A stretch of DNA of 64,000 nt from Diplonema papillatum. Taxonomy: Eukaryota; Euglenozoa; Diplonemea; Diplonemida; Diplonemidae. The stretch is from NCBI GenBank assembly GCA_030068145.1, contig JAPJBO010000708.1, forward strand, positions 1-64,000, written 5' to 3'. Every line of letters begins with the position of its first letter. Within the stretch, counting starts at the first letter, position 1. Below the pieces are notes generated by a model. That model worked only from the letters and a program-made list of their open reading frames with translations. It had not been told where the DNA came from and searched no databases. A program made the position numbers and the translations under genes. Positions 22,143 through 32,212 of this stretch are shown here, one piece after another.

Positions 22143-22205
22143 AAATTTCACTAGTCATTGAGCTAGTTAATAACTAGCAAAACTCCATAACTAGTGCGTC
22201 GTGTA

Positions 22206-24450
22206 GGGGGGGGGGGGGGGGGGGGGTCCGGGTTTTTTATTTTTGTCTCCCCAGCACCCGCTAGCAACCTTGGTCGTGGAGACTTCAGGCTTCGCGGTGG
22301 ATTTTGCCACGTTTCATGATCGTCTGGTGCTCGTGGGAGTTTGTCCCGCTCTTTGCGGTCCCTCGCCCTTCTGTTATGTTCAGCCTATGGGCTTCGGTAT
22401 CGTGAATATTTTGTCGGTTTGAGGCCCCTTCTGTAGCTTGGAAAACGGAAAGAGAAGCAGCATCTCCATCGGATCAGAACGAGGGACAGAAGTTCCCACG
22501 CTCAACCCGCTCGGCTGTGCCATCGGAACAGAAGTCGGCAACAAGCGGTTCGGACGGGCGGGTTCCCCGCCCATCAAGTACAACCGGTTTTCCCTCGCCT
22601 AGAAGGTGCTGTCGGATGGCTTAAGATGGCCTGAGCAGACTGCTACCTTTGGTTCCGCATCCTTTCAAACTGTGGCTGACCAAGCCGCTGTTTGAGCTCT
22701 GCAGGGGTTTTGATGCACTCCGAAATGCGGGTACCAACAACCCCGGCAGCTGGGAGGAATGGCTACCGAGCATGGGTGCGTGGCGTTCGTGGACGCGCAA
22801 CTGCGTGCAAACAAGCGTCACGCAATTAGCAGAGACAGGTCACCACTCGTTCTGCAGTGGAGTTAGCATTAGCTCAATGTGTCGGGAGCAGTAGTTGTCG
22901 ACTGAAAAGTAAGCACGTACCGCGGATGCAGAACATCGATGCAGACGATGAGTGCCGCAAATGCAGGGAATTCGAGGCCGTTCTACGAGCAGGCAAGATG
23001 GCAAGCGAGAGAGCGTGCCGTGCCTCAGGCAGGTCACTCGAAAACGGGGACCCGAAATGGAAGATTCACCCCCAGGAACAATACCCAGCGGACTGGAAGC
23101 GCAGGCAGGCCCGGATGGAAGCATGGGGTGAAGCAGAAGAGACAGAGGAGCGGAGAAACGGGGCCGCACCAGTGGCAGACCCGGACGTTGGGGTTAAACA
23201 ATTGAAGAAGAAGTGTAAAGACGAGGAAACACCGACTCGGGCATACCGGCCGAGAACAGCCAATCATGGAACCCAGGGCACAAGGGAGGCTACGGCGCGG
23301 TGGTGAAGTAACGCTCGCTCGCTAGCATCCGGCAAGGAGGCACGGAGGGGACGGAAACCTGGTTGGCCCAACGGCACGGTCAACAGACACACACTATCGC
23401 ATTCGCTGGAGCAAGTTCTCAGGTGACAGTCAGGTCTTCTCCCCTTTCTTCTTTTTCCGATGATGGATATCACTTCGGATGGCCGTGACCTAAGAAGCCG
23501 TAGAGCCTCGTAGTGGGGGGTTTCCGTTGTTTTTCTTTTCGGGAGCGCAGGGAACCTTGAGAATACTCTGGAACCTTGGGATCGGCTTAAAAATTTCTTT
23601 TAGGAATCAATTTACTGTGAGCGGCCTTCTCGCAGTGGATTTCTTTCTGTTCCCGACCGTCAACCGTGTTGACGTACTGTGCGGTGTCTTTCGGCTTTCT
23701 TTCGCTTGCTGTGTCGGGTTCAAGCCGCCCTTGCTTGAGATGACAATTATGGAAGATGATGATTACGATTCTTTTTTTTACCCCCAAACGACAGCAAGTG
23801 TCAGACACCCAGAGAAGATGCTTGATTCCTCAGGCAGACCTTCTCTACCGGATGATGTCGTAGGAGTTCGCTTTTTCTTTATGTTAAAATTCGCTTGAAA
23901 CGGCCTGATTTTTTACTCCCTGTCGGAGGAATACTTGGAAGCCACCGTAGCTGCCATTGGCGGGATTTCAATACTATACGTTTTCGAGCACACTGTCTTC
24001 TTTGTTCCCATTGGCATATGGAACCCTGTCGTGCTTTCGGATGCAGCCTTTGGTTTCACTCTTGAAACTGCCCGGAACTCGTTGAAGGAATTGTGGCCAT
24101 CGTATCATTGCATGCAAATTTTACTTGTTTTTTGCACGTGTCCTCATCTTTGGCGTGGTGGACCCAAAACTGGTCCCGGATGGCAAACCCTGTTTCCGGT
24201 CGTGGCAACGGACCCCCCGCCCGGGCTTGCAACTCTGGCGCCGCCTTCCGTTCCATGTCCTTCGTTTGTGGTCACGCGGCACGTCCGAATATATGCTCTA
24301 TGCATTGGCGGCAACGGAATGCAGCCCAGACACTGCAACTGGCCTCCCGCGATCGGCAATGTTGGGCTCGCGAAGAACCTCTATAGAGCCAGCAGGACGT
24401 CGGGTGAGTTGAAGGTAAAGCAGGCCTGACTTGCGCACTGATGGACTGAC
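22206..24450. other. G-run and gene-less stretch
   Basis: A run of about 21 G directly follows the transposon. About 2.2 kb follow without a recognisable gene. A 149-residue plus frame (22857-23306) has no domain I know and no good start. Confidence 0.45.
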
Positions 24451-24454
24451 ATGA

Positions 24455-24555
24455 GCCAGGGGGGGAAATCTTACGTTACTGTTTAGACAGGACACTGCCT
24501 GATGCATGTGATGTGTTCTTCGAAGAAAGTGTAAAATAGAAAAGGGAAAGGGGAA
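24455..24555 (+). repeat. dispersed repeat family B, copy 2
   Basis: GAGCCAGGGGGGGAAATCTTA, then GTTTAGACAGGACACTGCC and CTTCGAAGAAAGTGTAAAAT, as at 9544-9655. Confidence 0.75.
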
Positions 24556-26397
24556 AAGGGTCGCCGGGAGTGTGAGACTCCGCAGGTGGGGTGTGATACT
24601 TTGAGGGACTAGTCCCATCATTCATTTTCACAGCTGGTGTATGAACCTCGTTCTTCGTCACGTCGGTTTTCGCTCGTGAACGCAGACCAATCCAAAGTCA
24701 GAGCTCATCAATGGGTCCTTTGGCGGGGACTTTCGGGGGGAGTTGGGATATGTGTACCTGTAACTCGGGGCCGGCCCCCAGACAAATTTATCGGGGGCTC
24801 GGCCCCGTAGAATTACTTTAGTATACGGTAGGAACTGGAGCAAAGCGCATGGCAGGATGAGCACACCACCCGAGCCTACAACAGGAGAATTCGGGTGGGT
24901 TGAGGTGGGTCTTCTGAGACTGAATTTTTCACTGGCGGAGTGGTGGATGGAATGTGATCTCGCCTGGCCCATTGACATGGTCCATGGTCAACAGGCACAC
25001 TCTATCCCATTCGCTAGTAAGCAAAATATCAGGCTTCTGTCAGACTTCTCTCCTTCCTTCCCTTTCTGATGAAGAATGAACTCGATGACCCAAGCCGAGA
25101 CCGAGTGCGATGAGGCCAGAAGCTAGCTGCCAATTCCCGAAGGAAGTGCACACTTCGTCAACGATTCCACCCCCCCCTCGATTGCAGGTACCCTTGGGGG
25201 GGGGGGAATCTTAGTGGCAATGCTGAGGCAGTACGGTCTACCCTTGCTGGGAAGAATCGTAGCTAGGGTTCGGGAAAAAGATTCGTCTCTGGTGTATGCT
25301 TGATAGCAGGAAGTCTTTTTCGCGGGAACGCAGAGTTTTAGAGTGAAAGCTCGCGTGGAGGATCCCGGGGGGTTAGGGCCTCCGGGTGACCATCGTCGAA
25401 AGGTGCCTTCAAGGTCTGGTATCTATGGTAGTATCTGTTGCGTGCGTATTTTTTTTTCTTCTTTTTTTCGGAGCCGCTACAGGGTATGTCAAAGTTTCCG
25501 ACTCCGCGATCGTGAGCAGCAAACTCAGGTTCCAGCAATGATGCCATGCAAATACTGGGAGTGCAGTACCACAGAAAAGGCCGGGCTTGTGTTGCATTGG
25601 TGGGGAGAAACCAGGGGTGATTTCATTCCCTTGGCCGTTAACGATACCGCAATTAGGATTCCTGTATGGAATCGCCTCTAGTCGACAGAGCAATGTGGGT
25701 GAAGGAAAGTCGGTAACGAACGAGAACCTAAACTACGGGAGGATTGGCTCTGACGGCACGTGTGGGCGGGAAAATTTTGGAAGGGTAGCGTGCGACGCTG
25801 TGGAAAGTTCTCAGCACTCGTGGTGCGGCTACGACCCCCTACTACACGGCAACATTAGCCCAAGTCACTCTGCGAGACTTTGTTTTCGTATACTTTCGAA
25901 GAATGTTAACCATCCCGGCATCCTTTACGACACCTTCGCCGGCATTGATCCAGCGTTGCTTTGGTCATCGAATGAGCTGGGACGAGAAGCCTTATAACGG
26001 ATGAAGTGCTGCAATTTTCAGTGGCGAGAGTCACGACGGCACGCAGGGCGGAAAAACGGGCGCCGTGACCCTGTTAATCTGCTGCCTGCCAGCGGCTCCG
26101 CGTGTATGCGAATGAAAGGGGCCAACGTCGAGAATCCCACCTGGTGCATAGCAATCCCGGGGGGTACTCGACTATCGGACGCCTGCAACAACGAGGCAGA
26201 ACGTACAAAAAAAGAACGGGCTCGGGATCGATGATCAGTGTCAGAACACCCTTCGGTTTTGTAGGCACGATGAAGGAACTCTCGAAGGGGGAGAGAACGA
26301 AAGGGAGGGGGGGGGGGGGGGGGGGGGTTGTATAATGGTTTAGCTTGAAGGGAATTGGAAAGGTTGAAAAAGGTTTTGGGGGTCACCGTCGGTTTGT

Positions 26398-26430
<33 letters not shown>
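24556..26430. other. gene-less stretch with family-B remnants
   Basis: A decayed family-B start lies at about 25198 and its right part (GCGGGAACGCAGAGTTTTAG) at about 25322. A CTCCGGGTGACCATCGTCGA block at 25380 recurs at 54228 and, diverged, at 46000-46550. A G-run lies at about 26308. No gene recognised. Confidence 0.45.
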
Positions 26431-26433
<3 letters not shown>

Positions 26434-26470
26434 GGGGGTAGGGTAGGCGGTTTTTTTTTTTTTTTTTTGG
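26400..26470. repeat. poly-T tracts
   Basis: Two T-runs, 32 and about 19 long. GGGTAGGCGTTTTT-like sequence here is found inverted at 29905-29940. Confidence 0.8.
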
Positions 26471-26507
26471 CCCATGTCGCGCGCGCGTAAATTTTTGGAA
26501 GGTGTAA

Positions 26508-26615
26508 TGCCCTTATATCCCACTCAAAACAAATTTGTGCCCTTATATCCCACTTCAAACAAATTTTGTGCCCTTATATCCCAAACTGGGATATAAGGGC
26601 ACAAATTTGTTTTGA
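26508..26615. repeat. hairpin built from a TGCCCTTATATCCCA unit
   Basis: Three direct copies of TGCCCTTATATCCCA are followed by its inverse, TGGGATATAAGGGCACAAAT, giving a near-perfect stem. The same arrangement is at 28436-28575. Confidence 0.88.
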
Positions 26616-26647
26616 CAAATTTGAATCGAGGAAAATGCTGGAAAACT

Positions 26648-26727
26648 TGCCGAGGAGGGGCTTGAACCCCCGACCACTCACCTTGAAACCCAAGGGTGGT
26701 TGGCTCGACCATCCGGATACCTACGGC
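26648..26727 (-). pseudogene. tRNA-like sequence (pseudogene or SINE head)
   Basis: On the minus strand a T-arm GGGGGTTCAAGCCCCTC is clear and the ends GCCG/CGGC pair; a D-arm-like GGATGGTCGAG is present. The anticodon arm can be drawn only as CCTT-loop-AAGG without T33, and the acceptor has mismatches, so a functional tRNA is unlikely. tRNAscan-SE would decide. Confidence 0.4.
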
Positions 26728-27970
26728 GAAAAAAAAAAAACTTTTCGTCCAGCCGGACGCTGGACTCCTGTTGCTGTTGCTATTGCCACTGCATGCGTCC
26801 ACGCTGACATTGGCAGTGACATGGAGACATCACGTGTCGCGAGTTGACGCCCACGCCTGGCACGGCGAGCCAAAGCCGAAATCGAACCCGAACCCAGAAG
26901 TTCTGAGGAGTGATGGTGGCAGAACCGAACCCGAAACCGAACCTCAACCCGAAACCGAACCAGTGCCCGATAGCCTCGGATAGGAAACCAAACTCGGAAC
27001 TGAACCCAGATTACAAGACAGATGGCCAGAACCGCGGAGGACGGTGGGCTTACAACCCAAGGTGGCGACACAGTCGGACACTGTTGCCGACAGACGGAAT
27101 CTGCAGCTCACGCAAGAATGGCTGATTCCTTCCTAAAGTCATCAACTGTCGTTGTGCCCACGCCTGCACCGCAACTGGTTGCACACACACCGGTTGCACG
27201 ACGGTGGACACAGCTTCCTTCACTGCAGGCTTCACTGCGTAAGTGAAATCAGCTGTGACTGTGGCTGACTCGCAGCCGCGTGACAGCGGCGCCTTCCCGC
27301 CACTGAGCCAGTAGTCCCGGTCCTGCTGCTGTTCCTTGCTGCAGCTGCTGCTCCATTGTCCAGAGGTAACTCTCTCCACTCCAGGCACTCGGAGTCGGAC
27401 AGCTATAGCGATACCCTGTGTTCTGGTCCCCGAATCTGGAGGTGAATCCTGCAGACGTGCGGTGGGTGTGCAGTTTACGGCTGCCGCGACACTGTCCGGT
27501 CACTCAGTGACTGACACTGTGACAGTCACAGTGTGACACAGCCTCAACAAGGACAGTGGAGAATGACCGTGGTCACTGGTATGTCAGGCCAAGAAACGGA
27601 TCATGAGTCTGATGAGATCAGTTGTCTCGCCTGACTCTCGGCTGTAGCATCTGGCCAGCTACTACAGTTCTGTCACCGCGAATAGCCCCGAACGTCAGCG
27701 TGGCACGCCGTGACACGCCGCACGGTCAGACGGTGCAGCCAGGCACCTGGCTCTGATGCGGTTCTCTTGAGTACTTGCTTGAGCCTCCCAAGTTGAGGCA
27801 CCCGATCGGGGATCGAGTGTGGCCGCGGTGGCCAGCTTGAAGTTGTGAAACGGTGCAACCAGTCGCTCTGAGGCACCCAGAACGTCTTGAGACGTCTCGG
27901 GTGGGGCACTGAAGCCAGCTTTATGCCTATGGACAAGGAAACACCAAAAACGAATGGAACGGGCTGGACT
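26728..27970. other. gene-less stretch with CCGAACC repeats
   Basis: An irregular GAACCCGAAACC-type repeat runs about 26875-26975. A perfect palindrome ACACTGTGACAGTCACAGTG(T) lies at about 27515-27536. No gene recognised. Confidence 0.5.
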
Positions 27971-27971
27971 G

Positions 27972-28340
27972 GGTCAAAAATTTTGGTCAAATTTTAGGGG
28001 TCCAAATTTTTGGGGTCGAAAATTTTGGTCCAAATCTTTGGTCGAAATTCTTGGGGTCCAATTTTTGGGGTCGAAATTTTGGGTCCAAAAATTTGGTCGA
28101 AATTTTTGGTCGAAATTTTGGGTCCAAATTTTTGGTCAAAATTTTTGGGGTCCAATTTTTGGGGTCGAAATTTTGGGTCCAAAAATTTTGGTCGAATTTT
28201 TTGGGGTCCAAATTTTTGGTCCAATTTTTTGGCATCGAAATTTTTGGTCGAGATTTTTGGTCGAATTTTTTGGGTCCAGATTTTTGGTCAAAATCTAGTT
28301 GGGCAAAATGTTGGGGCAAAATTTGGTCAAAAAATTTGCC
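27972..28340. repeat. AT/G-rich satellite with GGTCnAAATTTTTGG units
   Basis: About 370 bp of short units of the form GGTC(C/G)AAATTTTTGG in changing order, open in all frames as Phe/Trp/Gly/Ser-rich peptides that are artefacts of the repeat. Confidence 0.92.
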
Positions 28341-28435
28341 CTCGAATTTTTGGACGTTGTGGCCGAGTCAAAGCACGCACGCCACCGGCACCACAGGTGT
28401 CCGGTTCGGTTCCCTCAAAAGACTTTTTACACGAC

Positions 28436-28575
28436 CAAACAAATTTTGTGCCCTTATATCCCACTTCAAACAAATTTTGTGCCCTTATATCCCAGATTGG
28501 GATATAAGGGCACAAATTTGTTTGAAGTGGGATATAAGGGCACAAATTTGTTTGGGGTGGGATATAAGGGAAATT
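28436..28575. repeat. second TGCCCTTATATCCCA hairpin
   Basis: Two direct copies, then three inverted copies of GGGATATAAGGGCACAAATT separated by short spacers. Same unit as 26508-26615. Confidence 0.9.
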
Positions 28576-29540
28576 TACCTTTTTGGAACCCCCCGGAAAA
28601 AAAAAAACTTTTGCAAAAAAAAAAACTTTTGGGATCTGTGCATTGGAACCGGTCGTGAGAGCGACTGCAGGCGTAGTCACGAGCGTGTCCGGCTCGGGAA
28701 AAGTCAAAAAGCTGTTCATCACACCGATACTTCACGGCGATGCAAATCGCGTAGACGTTGTTTACCTCAGTGTGTATTGACTTTGAAGCCGACTATGCCC
28801 GGTGCTGGGTTGGTGCGCTGGGCAAGCAATATCGTGATACTTTGACGTTGGTGCCAATCTAAACAGCAAGATTTGCGTAGCTATAGCCAGCTCCTGCTGG
28901 ACGCAGTCGAAGCACGCGGAATACAAGCACAGCCTCAGCCTCGAAACCGTGCGCGGTTTTACCGGCAAGGCATGTCGGGGGGTTTTTTTGCCGCTGTGGT
29001 GCGATTATCACACAGAACCAGTCCGCGGGCAGTGCACGCGTCTATGCCTTCCGACGCCTGGAGCAGCTACTAGTAGGGACGTATCTGAGACTCGACTGAG
29101 GAGGCATTAAAAGGACGCAGGGCAAGCGATGCGTTCGCGGTGCTTGCGACATAGTGCTTTGCACTTGACCGGCGGCAATGCTTGTGCCGAGGTATATTTG
29201 CGAAGAAAACGGCACTCGGACCGTGACATCGCAATGGGGCATGTCAGAAGAGAGATACAAGATTGACGGACACCCGCACAATCGACAGTCCTCTGGTTCA
29301 CTGCTTTATCGTTCGCGGCGTACCCGGCGAACCGCGATCTCGAGTTTAAACCCGAGTGTTTTTTCTCCTGTGGCATCGTCTATCCTCTGCAGCCTTCGAC
29401 TATGGAACTGTTGAACTCTAGACTGCCACCGCAACCCCTCGGACACATCAAGCTCACCACATTCATCTTTGAGCTCATCGTCCAGGAATTCCACCAACAA
29501 CGGGCACAAAAGTGCCAACAGCGGACCGGCCAGTAGTATA
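28576..29540. other. gene-less stretch
   Basis: Starts with two A-runs followed by CTTTTG. No gene or clear repeat otherwise. Confidence 0.45.
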
Positions 29541-29848
29541 GCCGGTACATACGGTGTGAAGCGGTAGGTAGAGCCGGTACATACGGTGTGAAGCGGTAGG
29601 TAGAGCCGGTACATACGGTGTGAAGCGGTAGGTAGAGCCGGTACATACGGTGTGAAGCGGTAGGTAGAGCCGGTACATACGGTGTGAAGCGGTAGGTAGA
29701 GCCGGTTCATACGGTGTGAAGCGGTAGGTAGAGCCGGTACATACGGTGTGAAGCGGTAGGTAGAGCCGGTTCATACGGTGTGAAGCGGTGTGTAGCCGGT
29801 ACATACGGTATGAAGCGGTGTGTAGCCGGTACATACGGTGTGACATCC
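29541..29848. repeat. tandem repeat, ~9-10 copies of 32 bp
   Basis: Unit GCCGGTACATACGGTGTGAA plus GCGGTAGGTAGA, with a GTTCAT variant in some copies and shorter last units. No spacer/repeat alternation, so not CRISPR. Confidence 0.95.
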
Positions 29849-30488
29849 AGTAGCAGAAAGTCTTGTGGCAAAAGTTTTTTTTTTCTGAAAAGTTTTTTTT
29901 TTGCGCGCGGCCAAAAAAAAAAAACGCCTACCCTAATTATTTTTTCGGGGGTTCGCGTAACCCTTCTTTTCCGTAAGATAACGTTATCTTTCTTTTCTCT
30001 CTGGCGCTCTTTTTCTCTCTATCTCTCTCTTTGGCTAGCAAAGCGACTATTGCGACCGACACCACGACCACACCCGTAATGAATGTGATCAAGGGCCCCC
30101 CACGTTCTACATGTTGAGCAGGGGTTGCCACGTAGCCCGTACCGGTCTAAGCCTTCATTGTAACTTCCATAAGTAACCCCGTTGGGACGGGTCCGACGGT
30201 CCGTTAGTCATCAGCGACATCGGGCGGGAAAAAGAAAACAAAAAGAAAGGGGTAAAAGGTGGGTGTGTGGGTGGATAAGCTCGTGGTAGGTTGTTCGGAA
30301 ATAAGTACAACCTCAAACTACGCCTAGCACAGGGCCAGGCGGTATATGCGTGCCTCCATCCTCTCATGTTAGTGTGCGTTCACCCGTACAGACACTTCGA
30401 GTTCTCCCGTTCGTCAGGGTAAACGGGTGCGGAGTGTAAAACAGACCAGCCAACAATCAAGAATCCGATGAGGCTGAAACGACGTGGA
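29849..30488. other. gene-less stretch
   Basis: Poly-T/poly-A tracts (29876-29925) with GCGCGCGGCC and CGCCTACCCT in inverse orientation to 26440-26495. No gene recognised up to the USP stop. Confidence 0.45.
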
Positions 30489-32075
30489 TCAGAACCTCAC
30501 ATCCGCGAGTCGGCAACGTCTCTCATGCGCCCGGAGTCCCCTCAGACCTTGAAACTTCTGGCCATCCCTCGTAGACTCGATGGAGCAGTGTTGACATCGC
30601 AGCACTGGGGACTCCGCCAACTGCTCAAGCAACTGACCATGCGGTGTCAGACATTGGGAGTTCGGTAAGGGCGGGCAGGATGGTGAACTACCAAGGGGGT
30701 AGAGTAAGTCAGGTGATCCTTCCGACTGTCGGCCCATCAAATTACCAGCTGAATTTGGGGGTGCAGACGAGTCGGGCAGTCGATCTTGAGTAGGAAGCAC
30801 CATGGAGGGTGACGGGGCACGGACTGTCATGTTGTGGGCACTCCGGGAGATCCGGACAAAAGCCGCGAGGTAAACGTCACCCCACGGAATGTCGTCGACG
30901 AAAGTAACTCGCAGGTCGTCGAAGAGGATCCATCCCGTATCTTGTGCAACGTATGTGACGAAATGTCCACTACCCGTATCCTCCCCCATGTGCACCACGA
31001 CGGCTGCGAGGCGTAGCAGATGGTCCGGTGGTCCGAAGAAAGGGGGCAATTCCACGTCATTCTGGCGCCGGGCACCGTTTCTCGTGTAGATGCCAAATTG
31101 CATCAGAACACAGTCAGCTGTCAGACGGAGGTCCATATTCTCAACCACCGTGCCTACAGCCTTGCAGTCGCACACTCTCTCCGGATTTATGAACTCGTGC
31201 ACGTAGAGAGAATCTTCCAGTCTCCTCCCGCAAGGGATTTGCAGACATTGTACCGCCTGACTGTCGGAAGAAGCGCGTCCACATGCATTACACCGTGCCG
31301 AGTTGGTCCAGTGGTTCTCCAGGCATGCTAGGAAGAGCTGGTAGCCCGGGCAGGGGGTCCCTGTTTCGTCCGGCCCCAGCGTCGTATTGGTCGCGTTGAG
31401 GATCGCTACCAAAGCTTCGTGTGCATCGTGTTGTTGTGCATCGCAGAAGTTTGCGAACATGCTCAGGATGGCTTCGACACCCATTCTCCGGCAATCCCGG
31501 CTGCGCTGGTCACCACTGTTGCGAGAGCTTGCCAGCATAGCAAAGTACGCTAGGAAGTCCCCGAGAAACCCACGGCAGTTGGAGAGGTCTTGCGCAAGGC
31601 TCCAGTACATCTCTCTGATCGGTTCAACCCGTAGCAGGAGCTGCAGCACCGTACCAAGGAAGCACGTGTTACCCAGATTCGGGAGGCCGGTGGGGCCAAA
31701 CAGCGTCGGGTCATGTCTCACGGAAGGCGGGCGCGTACAGACAATTGATCGGCAGCACGTGGATGGAGGGGGAACTGTCGGAATCGGCTTGTGGGTGTTC
31801 GAGCAGCGTCGCTTTGAAACTTGTTGTTCGTCCTCCTCAGCCTTTCGCTTGTGGCCTTTCCGTGTGGACTCGCGGTGGACGGTCGAATCAGTCTGTTGGG
31901 TCGGTGCTTCGGTGGGCGGTGATCGGGGGGAGTCATCTTCAGCTTCTGGAGCAGGTTGGGGGCGGCCCTTGTACTTCACGAAGGGTTTTTCCGCCAGTAG
32001 GCGCTCGATCGCACGGTCCGTGGCAGCCGGCTCTGGCAACGATAGTGTGCGTTCCACCTCGTGTACACGACGCAC
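30489..32075 (-). CDS. ubiquitin-specific protease (USP/UCH family), 5' end lost at a transposon
   Basis: Open for 528 codons. Counting from the first open codon: Cys box GLPNLGNTCFLG (nucleophile Cys138), QQHDAHEALVAI (about 214-226), zinc-type Cys pairs CNAC (262-265) and CDC (302-304), and the His box GSGHFVTYVAQDTGWILFDD (His371, Asp386/387). All catalytic residues are present, so the core should be an active deubiquitinase. The N-terminal 130 residues are low-complexity and basic (KGHKRKAEEDE). The C-terminus has a lone C-x2-C ... H-x3-C motif (CQHC ... RAHERRC) like those of retroelement proteins. No ATG lies upstream of the Cys box (first Met about 156), and the frame runs into the inverted repeat of the element starting at 32066, meeting a stop there. 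Either a 5' exon lies elsewhere or the insertion severed the gene. Confidence 0.85.
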   Translation of the reverse strand: MRRVHEVERTLSLPEPAATDRAIERLLAEKPFVKYKGRPQPAPEAEDDSPRSPPTEAPTQQTDSTVHRESTRKGHKRKAEEDEQQVSKRRCSNTHKPIPTVPPPSTCCRSIVCTRPPSVRHDPTLFGPTGLPNLGNTCFLGTVLQLLLRVEPIREMYWSLAQDLSNCRGFLGDFLAYFAMLASSRNSGDQRSRDCRRMGVEAILSMFANFCDAQQHDAHEALVAILNATNTTLGPDETGTPCPGYQLFLACLENHWTNSARCNACGRASSDSQAVQCLQIPCGRRLEDSLYVHEFINPERVCDCKAVGTVVENMDLRLTADCVLMQFGIYTRNGARRQNDVELPPFFGPPDHLLRLAAVVVHMGEDTGSGHFVTYVAQDTGWILFDDLRVTFVDDIPWGDVYLAAFVRISRSAHNMTVRAPSPSMVLPTQDRLPDSSAPPNSAGNLMGRQSEGSPDLLYPLGSSPSCPPLPNSQCLTPHGQLLEQLAESPVLRCQHCSIESTRDGQKFQGLRGLRAHERRCRLADVRF

Positions 32076-32100
32076 TTGTTAGCTGTTTTTTTTTGGGACA

Positions 32101-32212
32101 TAACTAGTTATATTTCTAACAAGTGATGTAACAAGTGGTCACTTGTTATATAACAAGTGATTGCTTGTTATATAACAAGTGATTGCTTGTTATAACAAGT
32201 GTTTGGTTGCAA
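32101..32212. repeat. left palindrome array (CTTGTTATATAACAAG)
   Basis: Three palindromes, CACTTGTTATATAACAAGTG type, preceded by one ATAACTAGTTAT. Confidence 0.9.

Larger units (their letters stand above)
18846..22203 (+). mobile_element. TA-flanked transposon with two novel ORFs and subterminal palindrome arrays
   Basis: 3358 bp. Perfect terminal inverted repeats CACGACGCACTAGT, flanked by TA at 18844-18845 and 22204-22205. Inside each end is an array of palindromes of the type GAGCTAGTTATATAACTAGC (18880-19016 left, 22051-22142 right). Two intact plus-strand ORFs (19487-20518, 20840-21784) fill the core. TA duplication is typical of Tc1/mariner elements, but neither ORF shows a mariner D,D34E domain or anything else I recognise. 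A related element is at 32066-34238. A G-run follows the right TA. The most likely reading is an autonomous, possibly undescribed DNA-transposon family. Confidence 0.8.

Noticed and set aside
26648..26727. Functional tRNA gene
   Set aside because: T-arm is good but the anticodon loop lacks T33 and the acceptor stem has mismatches; kept only as a tRNA-like pseudogene.
27954..28845. Phe/Trp/Gly-rich frames
   Set aside because: Produced by the GGTCnAAATTTTTGG satellite in all frames.
29541..29848. CRISPR-like array
   Set aside because: Units of 32 bp are contiguous without unique spacers; an ordinary eukaryotic tandem repeat.
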